This document shows, piece by piece, positions 50,128 through 62,404 of a stretch of DNA of 64,000 nt (its first letter is position 1; every line of letters begins with the position of its first letter). Under the pieces are notes generated by a model that saw only the letters and a program-made list of their open reading frames with translations, ran no database searches and was not told the DNA's origin. Made by a program: the position numbers and the translations under genes. The DNA is taken from contig MU004235.1 of assembly GCA_010405405.1 (NCBI GenBank), positions 510,538-574,537 on the forward strand, read 5' to 3'. This stretch comes from Microthyrium microscopicum. Its lineage: Eukaryota; Ascomycota; Dothideomycetes; Microthyriales; Microthyriaceae.

Positions 50128-52257
50128 TCAAGCAACCACCACGCGAACCCGTCCCAGATTATGCACCTTAGCCCACTTTGCGGCAGTATCATTTTGAAAT
50201 GGACGTTGAGAATATGCTCGTAACGCGGGGAAATATGTCCCCTTGAGCCAGAATCTTGAACTCGTCTGGACAGTAGCGCGCTCGGAACTAGCTGAAGCAT
50301 CGACTTGCAAAGTCCCTGTATTGAGATACAGCCCCAGCCCATCAAAGTCCAGTTCCGCAGAAATGATCTTGCCAATTCCCGGAGGCAGTTCTATTACACC
50401 AGAGAACTCCACAGACTCACCAACTTTGACATCCGCGCGCTCCTTGCCGTTGGCCTTGAGGGTCACTACAGGCTGTATGCCTAGGCGCTGAGCGGCCGAG
50501 TCGGGTAGTTGGATATTGCCGTCGACCACGGTGTAGTTTGTGCTTGCTGGGGCGGGAACACCATTTTCTACCCATTGTACCAAGTCACGAAGTGCTTGTT
50601 GGATCACGGGTATGTAGGACACGATCCTTGTGTTCTCTGCTGGATACATGGTAGGTATCATTCGATCGGGAGGTGTGTGCATGCTCTTGTCAATCATCCA
50701 GGTTCGATAGTGTTTGTCCATGTCGGCACCCAAATGCTTCCGTACTTGATTCTCGTACCACCTGGACTCCCATGGAAGGGCGATCTCGTCCATCTGTGAT
50801 TCTACAAGAATCATCTTGGTATTAATTTTGCCGTTCTGTGTAGTGCCAGTGCCAGAGAGTTCATCATAGCGCTGCGAGAGAAGTGGTCGTTGTGGATATA
50901 TTGGCTTGCCATCTTTTCTGAATTGTTCCCATACTGGGTACTCTGGACCTGGGTCCTGATGTCTGTGGTATGTCTGTGATGCAAGAAATATTGAGTTGTC
51001 AATGATCACACTGTCGCCTGCCTTCATCAATCCTAATGATGGCGAGTTGCGCTCTCCATATGTGATCAAGGCAATGGGTCCAACCATGAAGAGTGTATAA
51101 ACCCATTTGCCAGCGGCCGCACCAGTCTCCAATTTGATTACTGAGCCAGTAAGATCCGTTGAAGGAGCATCTGATAGCCAAAGAGCAAGAGGAGCATTAT
51201 CAGTGACATTCTTGACGTTCTCGGGAACTGGAAAGTCAATTCCAAGGGCCTGTACTTGCTTCGCTGTCAGCATTGCCTTGATGGTAGTCTTATGGCTAAC
51301 TCTCGCTTTGAGTAATGATTGCGTTGCATTAGATCCAAGGTATCCTGGTTTGGTCCAAAAATCGTCAAAGTAGGTGGGATCCATTCGGTACACATTGTCC
51401 AACAACTGAGAAAACACTGCAGCATAACTTAAATAGCTCCTGGTATATCGAAACCAGGCGGCAGGTGCCAGTCCGAACCGTGTAACTTCTTGCAGTGCTT
51501 CCTTCTTCTCAGTGTTCAAACCCGCATAGATATCGCCACTTCCGCCTACATCAGCTGCGTCCACGATTTTCTCGTAGTCATCTCCAATGATACGCATAGC
51601 ATGCATCAGAACCGTAAAGACGTTTGGTATTGCCACAGGCGATGCTGCAATGAACGGCACAGATCCATCCCAGATCCCACTAGTACTCTCAGAGCATGCC
51701 TGAGCCTTATAAGCGCCGCCGCTGCCACCATAGACATAGCCATAGGTTCGATGTGGCCCATACATCTTTTGCATGACCTCTCGCGCAAACCGGGCAGTTG
51801 CCGCACTACCTCGATATCCAGGAATTGTTGGATCCGATCCTGGCAATGGGTCCAGACGACCTTGGTTGGACTCTACCATTGCAGCTCCAGAATCGAATCC
51901 AAATAGTCCCATATCAGGAAGATCGACGCCTACAACAAAGGTTGCGAATACGACATTTTCGCTGCCAGAAATAGCTGAAACTGGTTGGAAGAAGCGGCCT
52001 TTGTAGATTTCCTTAGGAGGCAGATAAAATGAGAACCTCAGGTCAGTCCCGTTGAAGATGCCGTGAACATAACGATGGCGTACAGGTTTGTCGCGCCATT
52101 CGTCCTTGTCGATATGAGGCTTTGTATAGAGTGGATCAATTGGACTTGGTTCGTCATTAAGTCCTATGATTTCCCTTCCTTTTCCAGAGGCGACCAGTGA
52201 TTGCCCCGTTATTGCGAACACTGTTATGACACAAGTGAAAATAGTGTTGGACCACAT
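50128..52257 (-). CDS. Large secreted alpha/beta-hydrolase-like protein, intronless
   Basis: One uninterrupted frame of 709 residues. The N-terminus MWSNTIFTCVITVFAITG... is a signal peptide ending near residue 25. YGGSGG with S179 looks like a nucleophile elbow; D490 (SQMDE) and H527 (KSMHTPP) are plausible partners in the right order. Several N-x-S/T sites fit a secreted glycoprotein. The C-terminal 120 residues (VVTLKANGKERADVKVGESVEFSG...) look like a separate beta-rich domain. I do not know a named family with certainty; it may be related to uncharacterised bacterial secreted hydrolases. It is the only long host gene in the window without introns. Confidence 0.85.
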   Translation of the reverse strand: MWSNTIFTCVITVFAITGQSLVASGKGREIIGLNDEPSPIDPLYTKPHIDKDEWRDKPVRHRYVHGIFNGTDLRFSFYLPPKEIYKGRFFQPVSAISGSENVVFATFVVGVDLPDMGLFGFDSGAAMVESNQGRLDPLPGSDPTIPGYRGSAATARFAREVMQKMYGPHRTYGYVYGGSGGAYKAQACSESTSGIWDGSVPFIAASPVAIPNVFTVLMHAMRIIGDDYEKIVDAADVGGSGDIYAGLNTEKKEALQEVTRFGLAPAAWFRYTRSYLSYAAVFSQLLDNVYRMDPTYFDDFWTKPGYLGSNATQSLLKARVSHKTTIKAMLTAKQVQALGIDFPVPENVKNVTDNAPLALWLSDAPSTDLTGSVIKLETGAAAGKWVYTLFMVGPIALITYGERNSPSLGLMKAGDSVIIDNSIFLASQTYHRHQDPGPEYPVWEQFRKDGKPIYPQRPLLSQRYDELSGTGTTQNGKINTKMILVESQMDEIALPWESRWYENQVRKHLGADMDKHYRTWMIDKSMHTPPDRMIPTMYPAENTRIVSYIPVIQQALRDLVQWVENGVPAPASTNYTVVDGNIQLPDSAAQRLGIQPVVTLKANGKERADVKVGESVEFSGVIELPPGIGKIISAELDFDGLGLYLNTGTLQVDASASSERATVQTSSRFWLKGTYFPALRAYSQRPFQNDTAAKWAKVHNLGRVRVVVA

Positions 52258-52768
52258 CTTGTAAGTTATCCAAACTTCATGGTGCTTTGAGTTTTCGAAG
52301 GCATTTTGGCCCTTTATACTCTAGAGCTGAACAACAGCCCAAGCAAACCAAGACTACTACCGATCTTACATTGTTCGTGAGGTCAACACGCACGAGGAGC
52401 TTGGGTAGACTATTGCAGCACGGTGAGAACTATAATATAACGACACTTACCATTTTGACCCCTCTGCCCTATAGGTAAGTGACAACCATTGGCAGATTAC
52501 TTGACTTTTAGGACGGTAAATAGACTGAAGCCATCTTCTATAATGAACTTAACAGTTCCATGGCTCGTTGCAACGATAATTCGCTGAAGATCATGTTGGA
52601 GCGCAGTTTTTGGTCCTGATCACCGGGGGTGTTGGCTGCGAGCTGTACTCCATGTTTCTTTCTGGTTTTTTGAACACTCTCGCAATCGGTTAGACGAACT
52701 GAAGCAAAAACCTACTCCGAGCTGTAATACATAAAGTATAGTCTTCATATCGTACAACAGGATTGCCA
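52258..52768. other. Intergenic, no gene seen
   Basis: About 510 bp upstream of the hydrolase, likely its promoter. No coherent frame. Confidence 0.5.
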
Positions 52769-53870
52769 CTAAGACGACAATAGTTGCCTATTGGTGTTTG
52801 TCGCGTCCTCAGATTTTTCATGCTGCAAGCTGTTGCCACAAAGCAATATCAATACGCCTTGCGATATCAAATGGGATGGTACATACCTCTCTTGTTGCTT
52901 CGCTAGCAAGGTAGAATTTACTTGCGGAAGCAACCGCCCTGTAGCGCTAATCTCCTTAAGCTCTTCCAGGGAACAAGTGGAGGGTGACCTGGGGCGTTCT
53001 CTGAGTATCAATTCAGGATAGTCATCCAGCGATTCATATCGAGGGTCATCTTCGTATCTTTCCAAAGCCAGTCATGGAATTCTGCCCGATCTCCAATTCA
53101 GCCCAGCTGATGAAACTCGTGCAGCTTTTTCAAAAGGCAAGCGGTGATCGAGGAAGTCCTAATATACATTTTCTCCGATGCGCTGAATCCGATTTTGTTA
53201 ATCGGTCGACAACGGCACTGGCCCAGTCCACCAAGACAATTCGAAAAGCTCCATTCCCCGTGTCCTGGTACACAAAATTTCGTGCATATACGTCGCGATA
53301 GGTAACGCCTCGATGTTCTATGAGCTTTTCAATCTCAAAAATTATCGCGACAATTTCCTTCTTGACTTCAGCGCTGTATTCTGCAGGACTGAGTCGCATG
53401 GGTGAAGGGCCAGGAATATATTCCATCAGTATCACACGTACAGGACGAAGCTCAAGTCCTTCTGCCCATCATGTTTCGATGTTACAAGTCGAGCAGCCAT
53501 GGGATTTTGGGACCTCCTGGCCTCCGAAGAGAGGGTCTAGTTCCATATACATTATGCCAAAGCCTCTGGAGAATACTGCACGTCGGCACTTCGAGGCACG
53601 TCATAACCTTCATCGGCTCTCAAGTAAAGCGGATCAAAGATTTTAGCAGCCACAATTCCAAAACTGCATGATCCAACTACAACCTGTGCACCACATTCCT
53701 TTCCCACCGCAATGTGTTGCGCGAAGGAAAATCGAAGCTGAAGGCGGTGGAGGATTGTGTTTCATTAGTATAATCTCTGCACCAACTTTGTATGGGAACG
53801 ATCGTGATTTCGGAATCAAACGTTTCTTCGACATTTTGCCTAATTTCCTATCTTCGCTTAGCATAGCAGT
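52769..53870 (-). pseudogene. Disabled fungal kinase-like (aminoglycoside/protein kinase fold) gene
   Basis: Minus-strand pieces in family order but in different frames: a segment ending FLRATHCGG (before about 53700), then AQVVVGSCSFGIVAAKIFDPLY...DVQYSPEALA (about 53690-53555), then LDPLFGGQEVPKSHG (53545-53480). Next comes LRPVRVILMEYIPG with a catalytic-loop-like YRDVYARNF and IVLVDWAS (to about 53200), and last YEDDPRYESLDDYPE (from about 53060). Between them are at least three frame changes and one in-frame TGA near 53468. Splicing does not repair them without removing conserved residues. The catalytic-loop His is Tyr. Related fungal genes are usually single kinase-like proteins of unknown role. 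Confidence 0.7.
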
Positions 53871-54230
53871 AGAGTATACTGTATGACAATGCTGTGGGGT
53901 GGGACGGAAGTTGGCAAGATAATGCAAAGGCGCGCTTTACGCGTCGCGTGGTAAGCAAAGCGCTTCAAGGATAGTTTGAATCAGATTTCTGAAGTGTGGC
54001 CGAGTTTGGAATGCTGTTCCTCTGTTCTCAATTGATGTATTATGCTCAATTATTACCAATTGCAAGGAAAAGAGTTGAAGATGAAGTATCTTGAAGGGAG
54101 AGGGGACAACCAAGGCAACTTCTTCACCTCGTCCTCCAGGCCGCACTCAACCTCAACACGAACATTCGACTGAGTCTTTTCTCCCGGCCACTCCCAATTG
54201 CCAAAAAAATCATCAAACCAATAACTCAAA

Positions 54231-54793
54231 ATGGCATCAACAGTCCTCGTCGAAACAACAATGGGCCCAATAACCCTAGAGCTCTACACAACCCACGCGC
54301 CGCGCACCTGTGAAAATTTCTCCAAACTGGCGCAACGCGGCTACTACGACAACACCATCTTCCACCGCGTAATCCGCGACTTTATGGTGCAAGGCGGCGA
54401 CCCCACCGGCACAGGACGCGGAGGTCAAAGTATCTGGGGCGATAAGTTTAAGGATGAGATTGATGGGAGCCTCAAACATGTGGGGGCTGGGGTGTTGAGT
54501 ATGGCGAATAGTGGGAAGGATACGAATGGGAGTCAGGTATGTGATATTGTATTCATGAAAGGAGAGTGTTTTGTAGTGCGATAGGTGAGGCTGATGGGTG
54601 TTAATAGTTCTTTATCACGTTGGCGCCGACGCCGTGGCTGGATGGGAAACATACGATCTTTGGACGGGTGAAGAGTGGGTTGAAGCTTGTGCAGAGAATT
54701 GGACTGGTCAAGACAGGGAAGGATGATGTGCCGATCGAGGAAATTAAGATTATTTCGGCGAAGATTGTTGAGGAGGGTGCGGATGAGTTGTGA
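54231..54793 (+). CDS. cyp1: Cyclophilin, peptidyl-prolyl cis-trans isomerase (PPIL1/Cyp1 type)
   Basis: Exons 54231-54536 and 54608-54793; 163 residues. Full cyclophilin domain: [19 protein letters not shown] with catalytic R46, then [13 protein letters not shown] across the intron, and [12 protein letters not shown] with W112 and H117, matching the active-site residues of human cyclophilin A. Length and the GRGGQSIWG segment match PPIL1, a cyclophilin of the activated spliceosome. It catalyses proline cis-trans isomerisation; a nuclear splicing role is inferred from the family. The 71-bp intron keeps frame exactly between SQ and FF, a highly conserved place. Confidence 0.95.
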
Positions 54794-56287
54794 TGGTCTG
54801 GTTAATGATTTGACGATGATTGCTGAAGTTATGCTATGTCCTGGCTGACTGGTCTTTTCAGTCCTGGATGATAATCCAAGGAGATGAAGATTCAATTCGT
54901 GGTTGTCTCGAATACTACGAGCACACACATTGTTATAGAAGCGCGATGTAAGTACCTGATCTATCTACTACTCGCTCGTTATTTTCAAACTCAAGTAGCT
55001 GACAATTCAAAGCAGTACGGATTATTCGAGTTCTGGTCAACGATTCCTGGAATATCGATTCTGATTTCGTCCATCAAATTTTAATTGACGACGAAGTCCG
55101 TAACTGCGAGCTTCTCAATGTCCTAGGTTACAGTCTAACAGTAGCAACGATATACAGTCGTTGAATTTTCTATCCTTGTAGTCCTGTTTTGGGTAATTTT
55201 GTATACGATGATGTGATGCTTAAGAATACGATGATCTCTGGTAAAGGAAGAGTAATGATGAATCGAGTCAAACATAGTATCAAAGTGTTTCTTGACCAGA
55301 CAAAACTTTCAGCTACTCAAGAATCTCAATCGCTTTAAGAATCCATTATTGTCACTCATCGAAAACATATACAAACTAGACCTAGGCGCATCAAGGCGCG
55401 TAAAACGAGGAGATATACTAAAAGCTGGACTACTCTAGTCAAGTCTGTAATAGCATAGAATATAGACCAACCAAACTACAGCGCAAACTAATGTACATGC
55501 ATGTATTGTAAGGATTACTCTTTACTGTGGCAAAGACGATGCTATGCACATAGCTAAGTGCTACAACTTGATCATTCTCCTGTAGATAGTACATTAGTAC
55601 CTAGAACCGTTGACATCAAAAGCTACAAATGTTTTGCACAAGTACACAAAACTGGACGAAGTATCTCCAGTGAGTTTTGTGTTCTCATTTCGAGCGTTCA
55701 TAGTTTCTACATTCGAAATTGAGCCATGTAGGCTGAGCAAATGGCAATATTTCCCTTTATGAAGGGAATCCGCGGAAACAGCGTAGGCTACTTGGCTACC
55801 CAATTGGGCTCGAAGGTATATTCCCGGTCAAATGCTCGAAATTTGGTGGTGGAAAAGGGCAGTGACGTCAGGGATTTTGGGGGTCACAAGGTGGTAGCTG
55901 CCGTTTGTCGTGTCATCGTGCTTCGTGCTTGCCAACTGAAGTGCCGAAGGCGGGAGAAGGACGAGGAGCACGCATCGCCTTCCGTCTGAACTTCGCCTCT
56001 TTAAACCTTCTTATATCCAAATTCAGCGGGCGTCTTCTCTTCTTAAATACACTACAAAATCCCCAAAGATAACATCCACACTATTTACAAAACCTGTTCC
56101 ACAGCCTGCTGCACGACCCAGTATTTTGCATATTTTGCAGATTCCTATTCCATTCACAGCCTGTCAGACCCTCTTATCTGGCCCACACCTCCGCTTTTAG
56201 CCTGATCAACAGTCGAAGTTTCCTTGATTGAGCCCTCCACAAACCAAAAGCCCTCGTATTCTTTGAAACACACCTGTTTGCTGCTAA
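54794..56287. other. Intergenic, no gene seen
   Basis: 1.5 kb between two plus-strand genes. Frames of up to 82 codons lack motifs. The last 300 bases are CT-rich and likely the promoter and leader of the glycine-zipper gene. Confidence 0.5.
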
Positions 56288-57556
56288 ATGGCTACGCTTG
56301 GGCTCAAAGCCTTACGTCAGTAATTTCCCATGTGAATCCATCAGCCTTACTAACTGCCCAGATTATGGCGCCGACAGCATTCCCGACAGCGTCTTTGAAA
56401 AAATCCCTGTTGTAGGCCCACGATACTTCCGCGAAGACGATAAAGACGACAAACGCAGAGACCGCAAGAGTAAAAGCGACCGCGACCACAAAATGAAGCA
56501 ACGAGATTCCGGCCGTGGTCGCTCATCGCGCGACGACAAACGGTACAACTCAGACTCCTACTCGGACAACTCCGACTATGACGACAGGAAAGCGCGCCGT
56601 TCATACCGCAGAAGTGAAGGTCAAAATCGCAGGAGAGATCGTGATGATCGCGATTATGATAGCGACATAGGACCGATGGATGAACCAAAACAATACTCTG
56701 GCACTCCGTTTTTCCCACCTCCACCAAGAGGCGCCGCGAGTGCCCATCCTCTGGATCAGCAAGACCAGCAAAGTCGCGGGATACCAGATGATGGCGCATA
56801 TCTCCCTCGTCCTTACAATCCTGATGAATACGGCGCGCAAAATGGCACGCGCGATAATTATTACTCGGGGCATCCTCAAGAGCAGCAACCTTTCACACCA
56901 CCACCCCAAGGAGGCCCGGTTCCGCCGGTAGGCATATCTATCGTTTGAGGCTACAGAACACAGCTAATATTTCTCAGCCTCAAAACTTGTCTCCCCTGCC
57001 TCGATCAGACACATCGCGCCATTCTTCCCGCGGACATTCATCAGTCGCCGACAAATACCGCCCTCTAGGCTACGACCAGCAAGGCCGAGGAAGCCCAAAT
57101 CCCAACTATCCATCCGCCATGACACCATATGCATACGACAACTATCGCGACCCTGGCTACAACACATATCAACCTCCAGATGAACGCGACGACTACGACT
57201 CTGAAGATGAGGAGCCTCGCGCACGACGCCATTCCCGCAGCGGTTCTCGCAAACCCAGCCGCAGCCGCAGTCGTTTCAGTGAGCGGATGAAGGATACGAA
57301 AGTCAAAGCCACTGGCGAATTTGAGAAACACAAGAAAGAGCTCGGAGTTAGTGCCCTCGGAGCTCTAGCTGGTGGAATCATCGGCAATCAATTCGGAGGA
57401 AAGAAGAACCGCAATGTTGGAACTTTGATTGGCGTTGCGTTGGGTGGTATCGGTGGAGGACTCTATGAGAAGAAGAGTGAGGATAAGAAGAAACGAATGA
57501 AGTTGGAGAGACGTGCGTCTAGACGAGACAGTGGAGATGGATACGATTCCTATTAG
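56288..57556 (+). CDS. Glycine-zipper protein with charged, disordered N-terminal region
   Basis: Exons 56288-56315, 56362-56927 and 56978-57556; 390 residues. MATLGLKALHYGADSIPDSVFEKIP is followed by a long Arg/Asp/Ser/Tyr-rich low-complexity region with Pro- and Gln-rich parts. Near the C-terminus is a glycine-zipper membrane hairpin (ALGALAGGIIGNQFGG ... GTLIGVALGGIGGGLYEKK), then a basic tail. Glycine zippers let helices pack in membranes; bacterial relatives are outer-membrane lipoproteins, while the fungal proteins are uncharacterised. The first intron has ACTAAC and CCCAG; its donor GTCAGT is less usual. The 28-bp first exon is supported by a matching phase. Confidence 0.82.
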
Positions 57557-58963
57557 GTTTTATGAGTATATGATGATGAGTGGAGTTTCATGATACGATT
57601 GACGATTATGCATTTTTAGGGCCGATGAGATTATGAATAACGAGATGCATTGCTGGATTGTTGTTTTCATGGTTCTATTCTAGCTGTATCCTTATATCTC
57701 AATTCACGATCCTATTTTTATATTGTTAAGCTCACCGCTGCAGCTTTCGATCCATCCCCAATGCTGTATGGCAATATCCAACCATTCGCAGAAATCGCTC
57801 ACTCGTCCCTTCCTGACAAACGGCTCAGCGTCCACGAAAAGGAAACTGGAATATATCAAGATACGCCACAGTCCCACGTGTATCCCTCTCACCCCAGGTA
57901 TAACACTTGGTCTGCTATATCAGCAATCCGAATCTAGTCCGCCATCAATCCAGCTCTTCACTTCCTCGGCCTGCGTTACCAACATTCTACCATCCCACGT
58001 CTCGCCGAAGTACCTTGTCTGGAACAGAACCTATCAAGACAAACCCGCTGCTTAAACCACTACAAACTTTCGCCTCGGAAATACAAGCAGTGATCTCTCG
58101 CCATGTATCTTCAGGTTAGGCTGTTTTGTGATACCAGACAGCGGATCTCAGATACTGATTCACTCAACGACTTGTGCCGCGGCTAAAATCTACGTTCAGC
58201 CAGCCATACTTTGTTCTTTCTGGAACATCACCACTCGATTCTGGAAATGCTCCTCACTGATCAATTGCACTTCCCGATCTAGGCCCTTGCACAACAACAA
58301 ACTCGACCTTGATCAGCTCATCCCAGGCACCTGGTTAAAGAAGGAAATGGAGCGCACAGAACGTGCTGGATGGCAATCGTGTTGACTTAGTAAATCGGTC
58401 TGGTTATATCGTGTGCGACGTTACATTTTCGTGAAGACGAGCTGCTGTGTATCCTGATTATGCAAAGCAGAATCAACTGGCAAGGCGGAATTAGGCCATG
58501 TCTCTGCCGGGTTTGTTTCTCGCCCAGATTCGGCCGGCTCCCTTTGTCGCTCACACGAGCAAGACGAGGCGCTTTCAACGGCGAAGCCACAGTGACATGT
58601 CTCAGGACTAGTTGACCGTTTGGGAGGCAAAGCACGCTGAGTGAGCAGAGCAAGCAGAGACATACGCACGAGAACGTCAAATGTCTTGGAGTTAGTGGTG
58701 GAGTCAATTCCAACTACGTGCTGATTTTGCTGGAGTGAACAAAAGAGTGGTGATGCGAGAGATAACACTTTGGGTCTTCAAGAGCATGGAAGTACGTTTT
58801 CTATGCAAGATTTGGTATTGGTGATGTATGCTGTGAATCACCAAGACTTCTCTAGCCGCCTGGGCACTATGAACAAAAATACAAGAAATTTAGTATACAG
58901 CATTGGAGCAGACTTCTACTATCAAACCCATCCAGAATCCCCACTCAGTAAGCGTTCTACCCG
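57557..58963. other. Intergenic, convergent gene ends
   Basis: 1.4 kb between convergent genes. Several frames of 60-115 codons overlap on both strands without motifs. Confidence 0.5.
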
Positions 58964-60392
58964 CTACAGTTTGACGACTTGAAAGTAGCCAACCTTATAA
59001 GTCGCTTGCAACATACTATCCGTATCCATAATATACCCAGCCTCACCCAAATCCGGATCATTCACTTCGATTCGGAATCCCATCAACTCGATCAATTCCA
59101 TGACCTCATCCCACGCTAACTCAACCTTGCCCTCAAAAGCCTTCTGCTCCTTCAACTTCTCAAACCGTCTACTACCACTCTGCCGTGCTCTCGCCGCTTC
59201 GTGATCATCTAAATCCCCTTCCAACTTGCCCGCCGGTCCATTCTCAAAGCAATTCCACAACAGTGGCCCCGCATTGATCCACGTGCCACCAGTCTTCAAC
59301 ACATGCTTGATCGTCGCTACATACTCCGCGACATTTGGCGCCGTGTCAAGGAAGAAGGCTGTGACTACCACATCCATGGAAGCCTCGTAGCCTAGGTTTG
59401 AGTATTGCCGGAAATCATAGGGCGTTACGGTAAGATTGGCGCAGCGTAGGAGGACTTTATCCCCCTCTACGTCCAGTCGAGCCTGCTGGTACGGTGCAAT
59501 GATAATCGAATTTTCCTCAGGAACTAGATAGGACCGGAACTGGTCAGAGGCAGATACATGGTTGCTGAATTGGAGGGCCCAGGGCTGGATCGCGTACTGG
59601 CGTGCCTCGCGGTTAGAGAGGATCCAGTGCACGGCTAGAATCTGGTGGTAGGAGAGTTCATTCGCGATCACGTCGGCGGATGGAGCGAGTTTGGCGATCT
59701 CGACCGCTAGACGGCAGAGACCGGCGCCGGGGACGAGTATAGCGAAATTCTCAGAGTCAGATTTGGTGTGGTTTTTGGCGATGGCGCGGATGGCGGTGAG
59801 GATGGGCTTGAAGATGACGTCTCGCTCGCTGGAGCCTTCGACGGTCCAGTCGCGGAATAGTTGGCGAATTGTGGAGCGCACGATGGCCTGATCGCTGGTG
59901 GATGGGTCTTTGCCGGTGTACAGATTTGGGATGAGTGGGTGGGTTGAGGTTTCGAGAATTCTGGCGCAGATTGTGGAGTGGGCTTCAATGGCTTTGCTGA
60001 CTTTAGTGAATTTGTCGCTGAGCTTTTTGTTTAGGAATTGCATCACTGGGTCGTTTGAAGCGCCTTCTTTCTTGAGTGAGCTTAAATGCTGCTCTCGTGG
60101 GCGCAGTATAGTCTTGATGGTGTCAAGTCGATATGAACTGTTGGACGTTAGTTGGATGTGCACTGAACTGACGTTACGATTAAACCTACTCGTATGCTAT
60201 GCGCGCTCTTCCAAATTGATGTCTTGACCAGTCTACTCGTGACATGGCCAAGTTGACTGCCGGAGCCTTGCGACCGTTTGTTGTTGAAGGTGGCGCTGGA
60301 ATATCAATTCGAGATGAGTCAATGGGTTCCGAGTCGCTAATGTTGAGACTTTCGAACGGTTCAGATACATTGTTTTCCAGAGATTCTGTCAT
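58964..60392 (-). CDS. Carnosine N-methyltransferase family protein (N2227 domain)
   Basis: Exons 60392-60190 and 60137-58964; 458 residues. The methyltransferase fold is recognised by the SAM-binding loop VPGAGLCRLAVEIA (G205, G207) and by NELSYHQILAVHWIL, a hallmark of the N2227 family; WINAGPLLW and MGF follow as in relatives. The animal member methylates carnosine to anserine and the yeast homologue is YNL092W; the fungal substrate is unknown. The start used is MTESLENN; upstream in-frame codons reach 60617 but look like leader. The 52-bp intron (CTAAC, AACAG) joins AYD to SYRLDTIKT, and the frame is right on both sides. Confidence 0.92.
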
Positions 60393-62404
60393 GATACTTT
60401 TTGGTTGATCGAAATTGGTTTGCTGGTACAGAGAGATGCAGTGTTGAAGGTGGTCTGAGGAGTTTTGACTGAGATGGTGCGAGCTATGGCATGACTTATT
60501 TGCGAGTGGCAGTAAACGAGGTTCCGTCAACTGAGCAACACTGTTTGGTAGTCCAGTCACTGGGAGGCCCCTCCTGGATTCGGGCCACCTTGTTGGAGCT
60601 AACATTGCAGTGACCATTTTTCAGCAATTAACTGTACACGGCCGGTAGAAAGTCACTGATGTGATGAACCAACACTATTCGCTGCGTGTCTCCAAAAATT
60701 TGATAGTCGTAGGATACACCCGAGGTACTATACAATAGGTACTATAGTAAAGCAACGGGCGAAGTTGAGGATGTCAATACTCCGATCGTGGCTTTTATGT
60801 GAAGCTGAATTGAGGTGTAGCTGATCCAAAATGAGACAACACCACGATGTAGGCCAAGATCATGGACAGTAGAGATCCAAGTAGACTTGAGTAGTACAGT
60901 TGTACGTGCACACTGAGAAATACTACTTTGTACTTGAGCAATTATTGCGCAGAATCTGGTATTACTGAAAATGGAAACCGGGTGGATGGTACAACTCGGT
61001 TGACAGCCCCGTCGTTGGGTTGCGTGTTACTCTACTCTTATTTGAATGGACTTATACATCCTGCAATGGCCACACAGCATACGTTTGTTGGCCTAACTTA
61101 CCAAGCTAGTGTTTCTGGAGTGCCATGTGCGTGGTCTCGGTGGGTCTTTCGACCTGGTATCTGGTGTTCTGACTCGGGTTCGCCGAGCCCCTAGTAATCT
61201 TGAGTATACCACAACCAGAAATTGGTGTGGATGTGATACTCTAAGGTATTTTAGCTCGAGTATGTCGTATTTTGTAACTGCAACTTTCTAGCTCTGTTTG
61301 GAATAAGTTCGTGGGCTTTTGATCAGTGAACGGTCATGGTTAGCTTTGGGAGTAAGAATCGATACTAGGGCGGCCTATACTCTGAAGTGAAAACGCCCGT
61401 GGTCATGTTATCAAACGGACTTGTTGTATTGCGCTTTTTACCTCCTGCTTCTCGTGCTATTGGCAGTAGTCTCAATTTCATGGCGCAACTCCCTCGCTGC
61501 AAGCAATTGAGAGTGCGCAACACCAATAGTTGTTCTTGAACGATGAACTCCATGAATCCGGGATCCTCGCGATTGCTCTTCACTGTTAGAGTTGGCACAT
61601 GATGCATCGTGAACTGGCCTCCATAATCACTTCTCGTCGCTTGTGAAGTAAACTTATTTGACTGAGCCAACATATCAGCTCGGGTCCTTTGCACGGGCGC
61701 AACCGTGAATCTATTACTTACTATGGTTTCAAACAATCATTAGTCTGCATAACAGCTTATTGTGCATCTGCAAATACTGAGGCCAGACCAAGCAACCTTC
61801 TGAAAAGATGTCAATCTTCTGAATACACAACTTCATGCGTTGACCGCCTGATACGCCTGATCCGCCCTCCAAATCAACACACAAAGAACTGTTTCCTATA
61901 ATTCCTTCTCGTATAGACGTTGGCGAATGTAAACCATCCAGGTATTGCGGAGCAATCCTTCAAAAGTAGCTGACCCCAGTTTGGACAAGGGATCTCGGAT
62001 TCCGGAACGCCACAACGATTCGACAGGGTAACATATCAGCAGAGCAGGTGGAAGAAGATCCCAAAAATCGATTGCCACATTCTGCAACAAGTGAAGAAAT
62101 CACTTTGGGGTGTCACAAGTACCTGCGGGACCATCAATAGGTGTGACGCCTGTCAACTTTCCCAAGCAGCTGTGCTGCAGATTTAGCGTGGATTCGGGGA
62201 CACACTTGAAACGACACAGAACAACCAGTCTTCAGATCCGATACCATCGTATATAGAAAGACGCAGGTCTCGTTGGATTTCACCAAACATAGGCGACTTT
62301 TGAGAGCCTTGTTTCCTATACTCCGTTCATTGTTCAATCATTTTGGAAACCTATCCTTCACCACAAGTCTTTCACTGGTTCTTTTTCATACATTGGACAT
62401 ATGA
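60393..62404. other. Intergenic, divergent promoters
   Basis: 2 kb between divergent starts. A 123-codon minus-strand frame (61736-61365) and smaller ones have no recognisable motif. Nothing else supported. Confidence 0.5.

Noticed and set aside
53536-53582. Possible intron repairing the kinase-like frame
   Set aside because: A GT...AG pair exists, but removing it deletes the conserved YSPEALA-type block, so a true frameshift is more likely.
61365-61736. 123-codon minus-strand frame
   Set aside because: No recognisable domain, no neighbouring exon, and no homologue I can recall.
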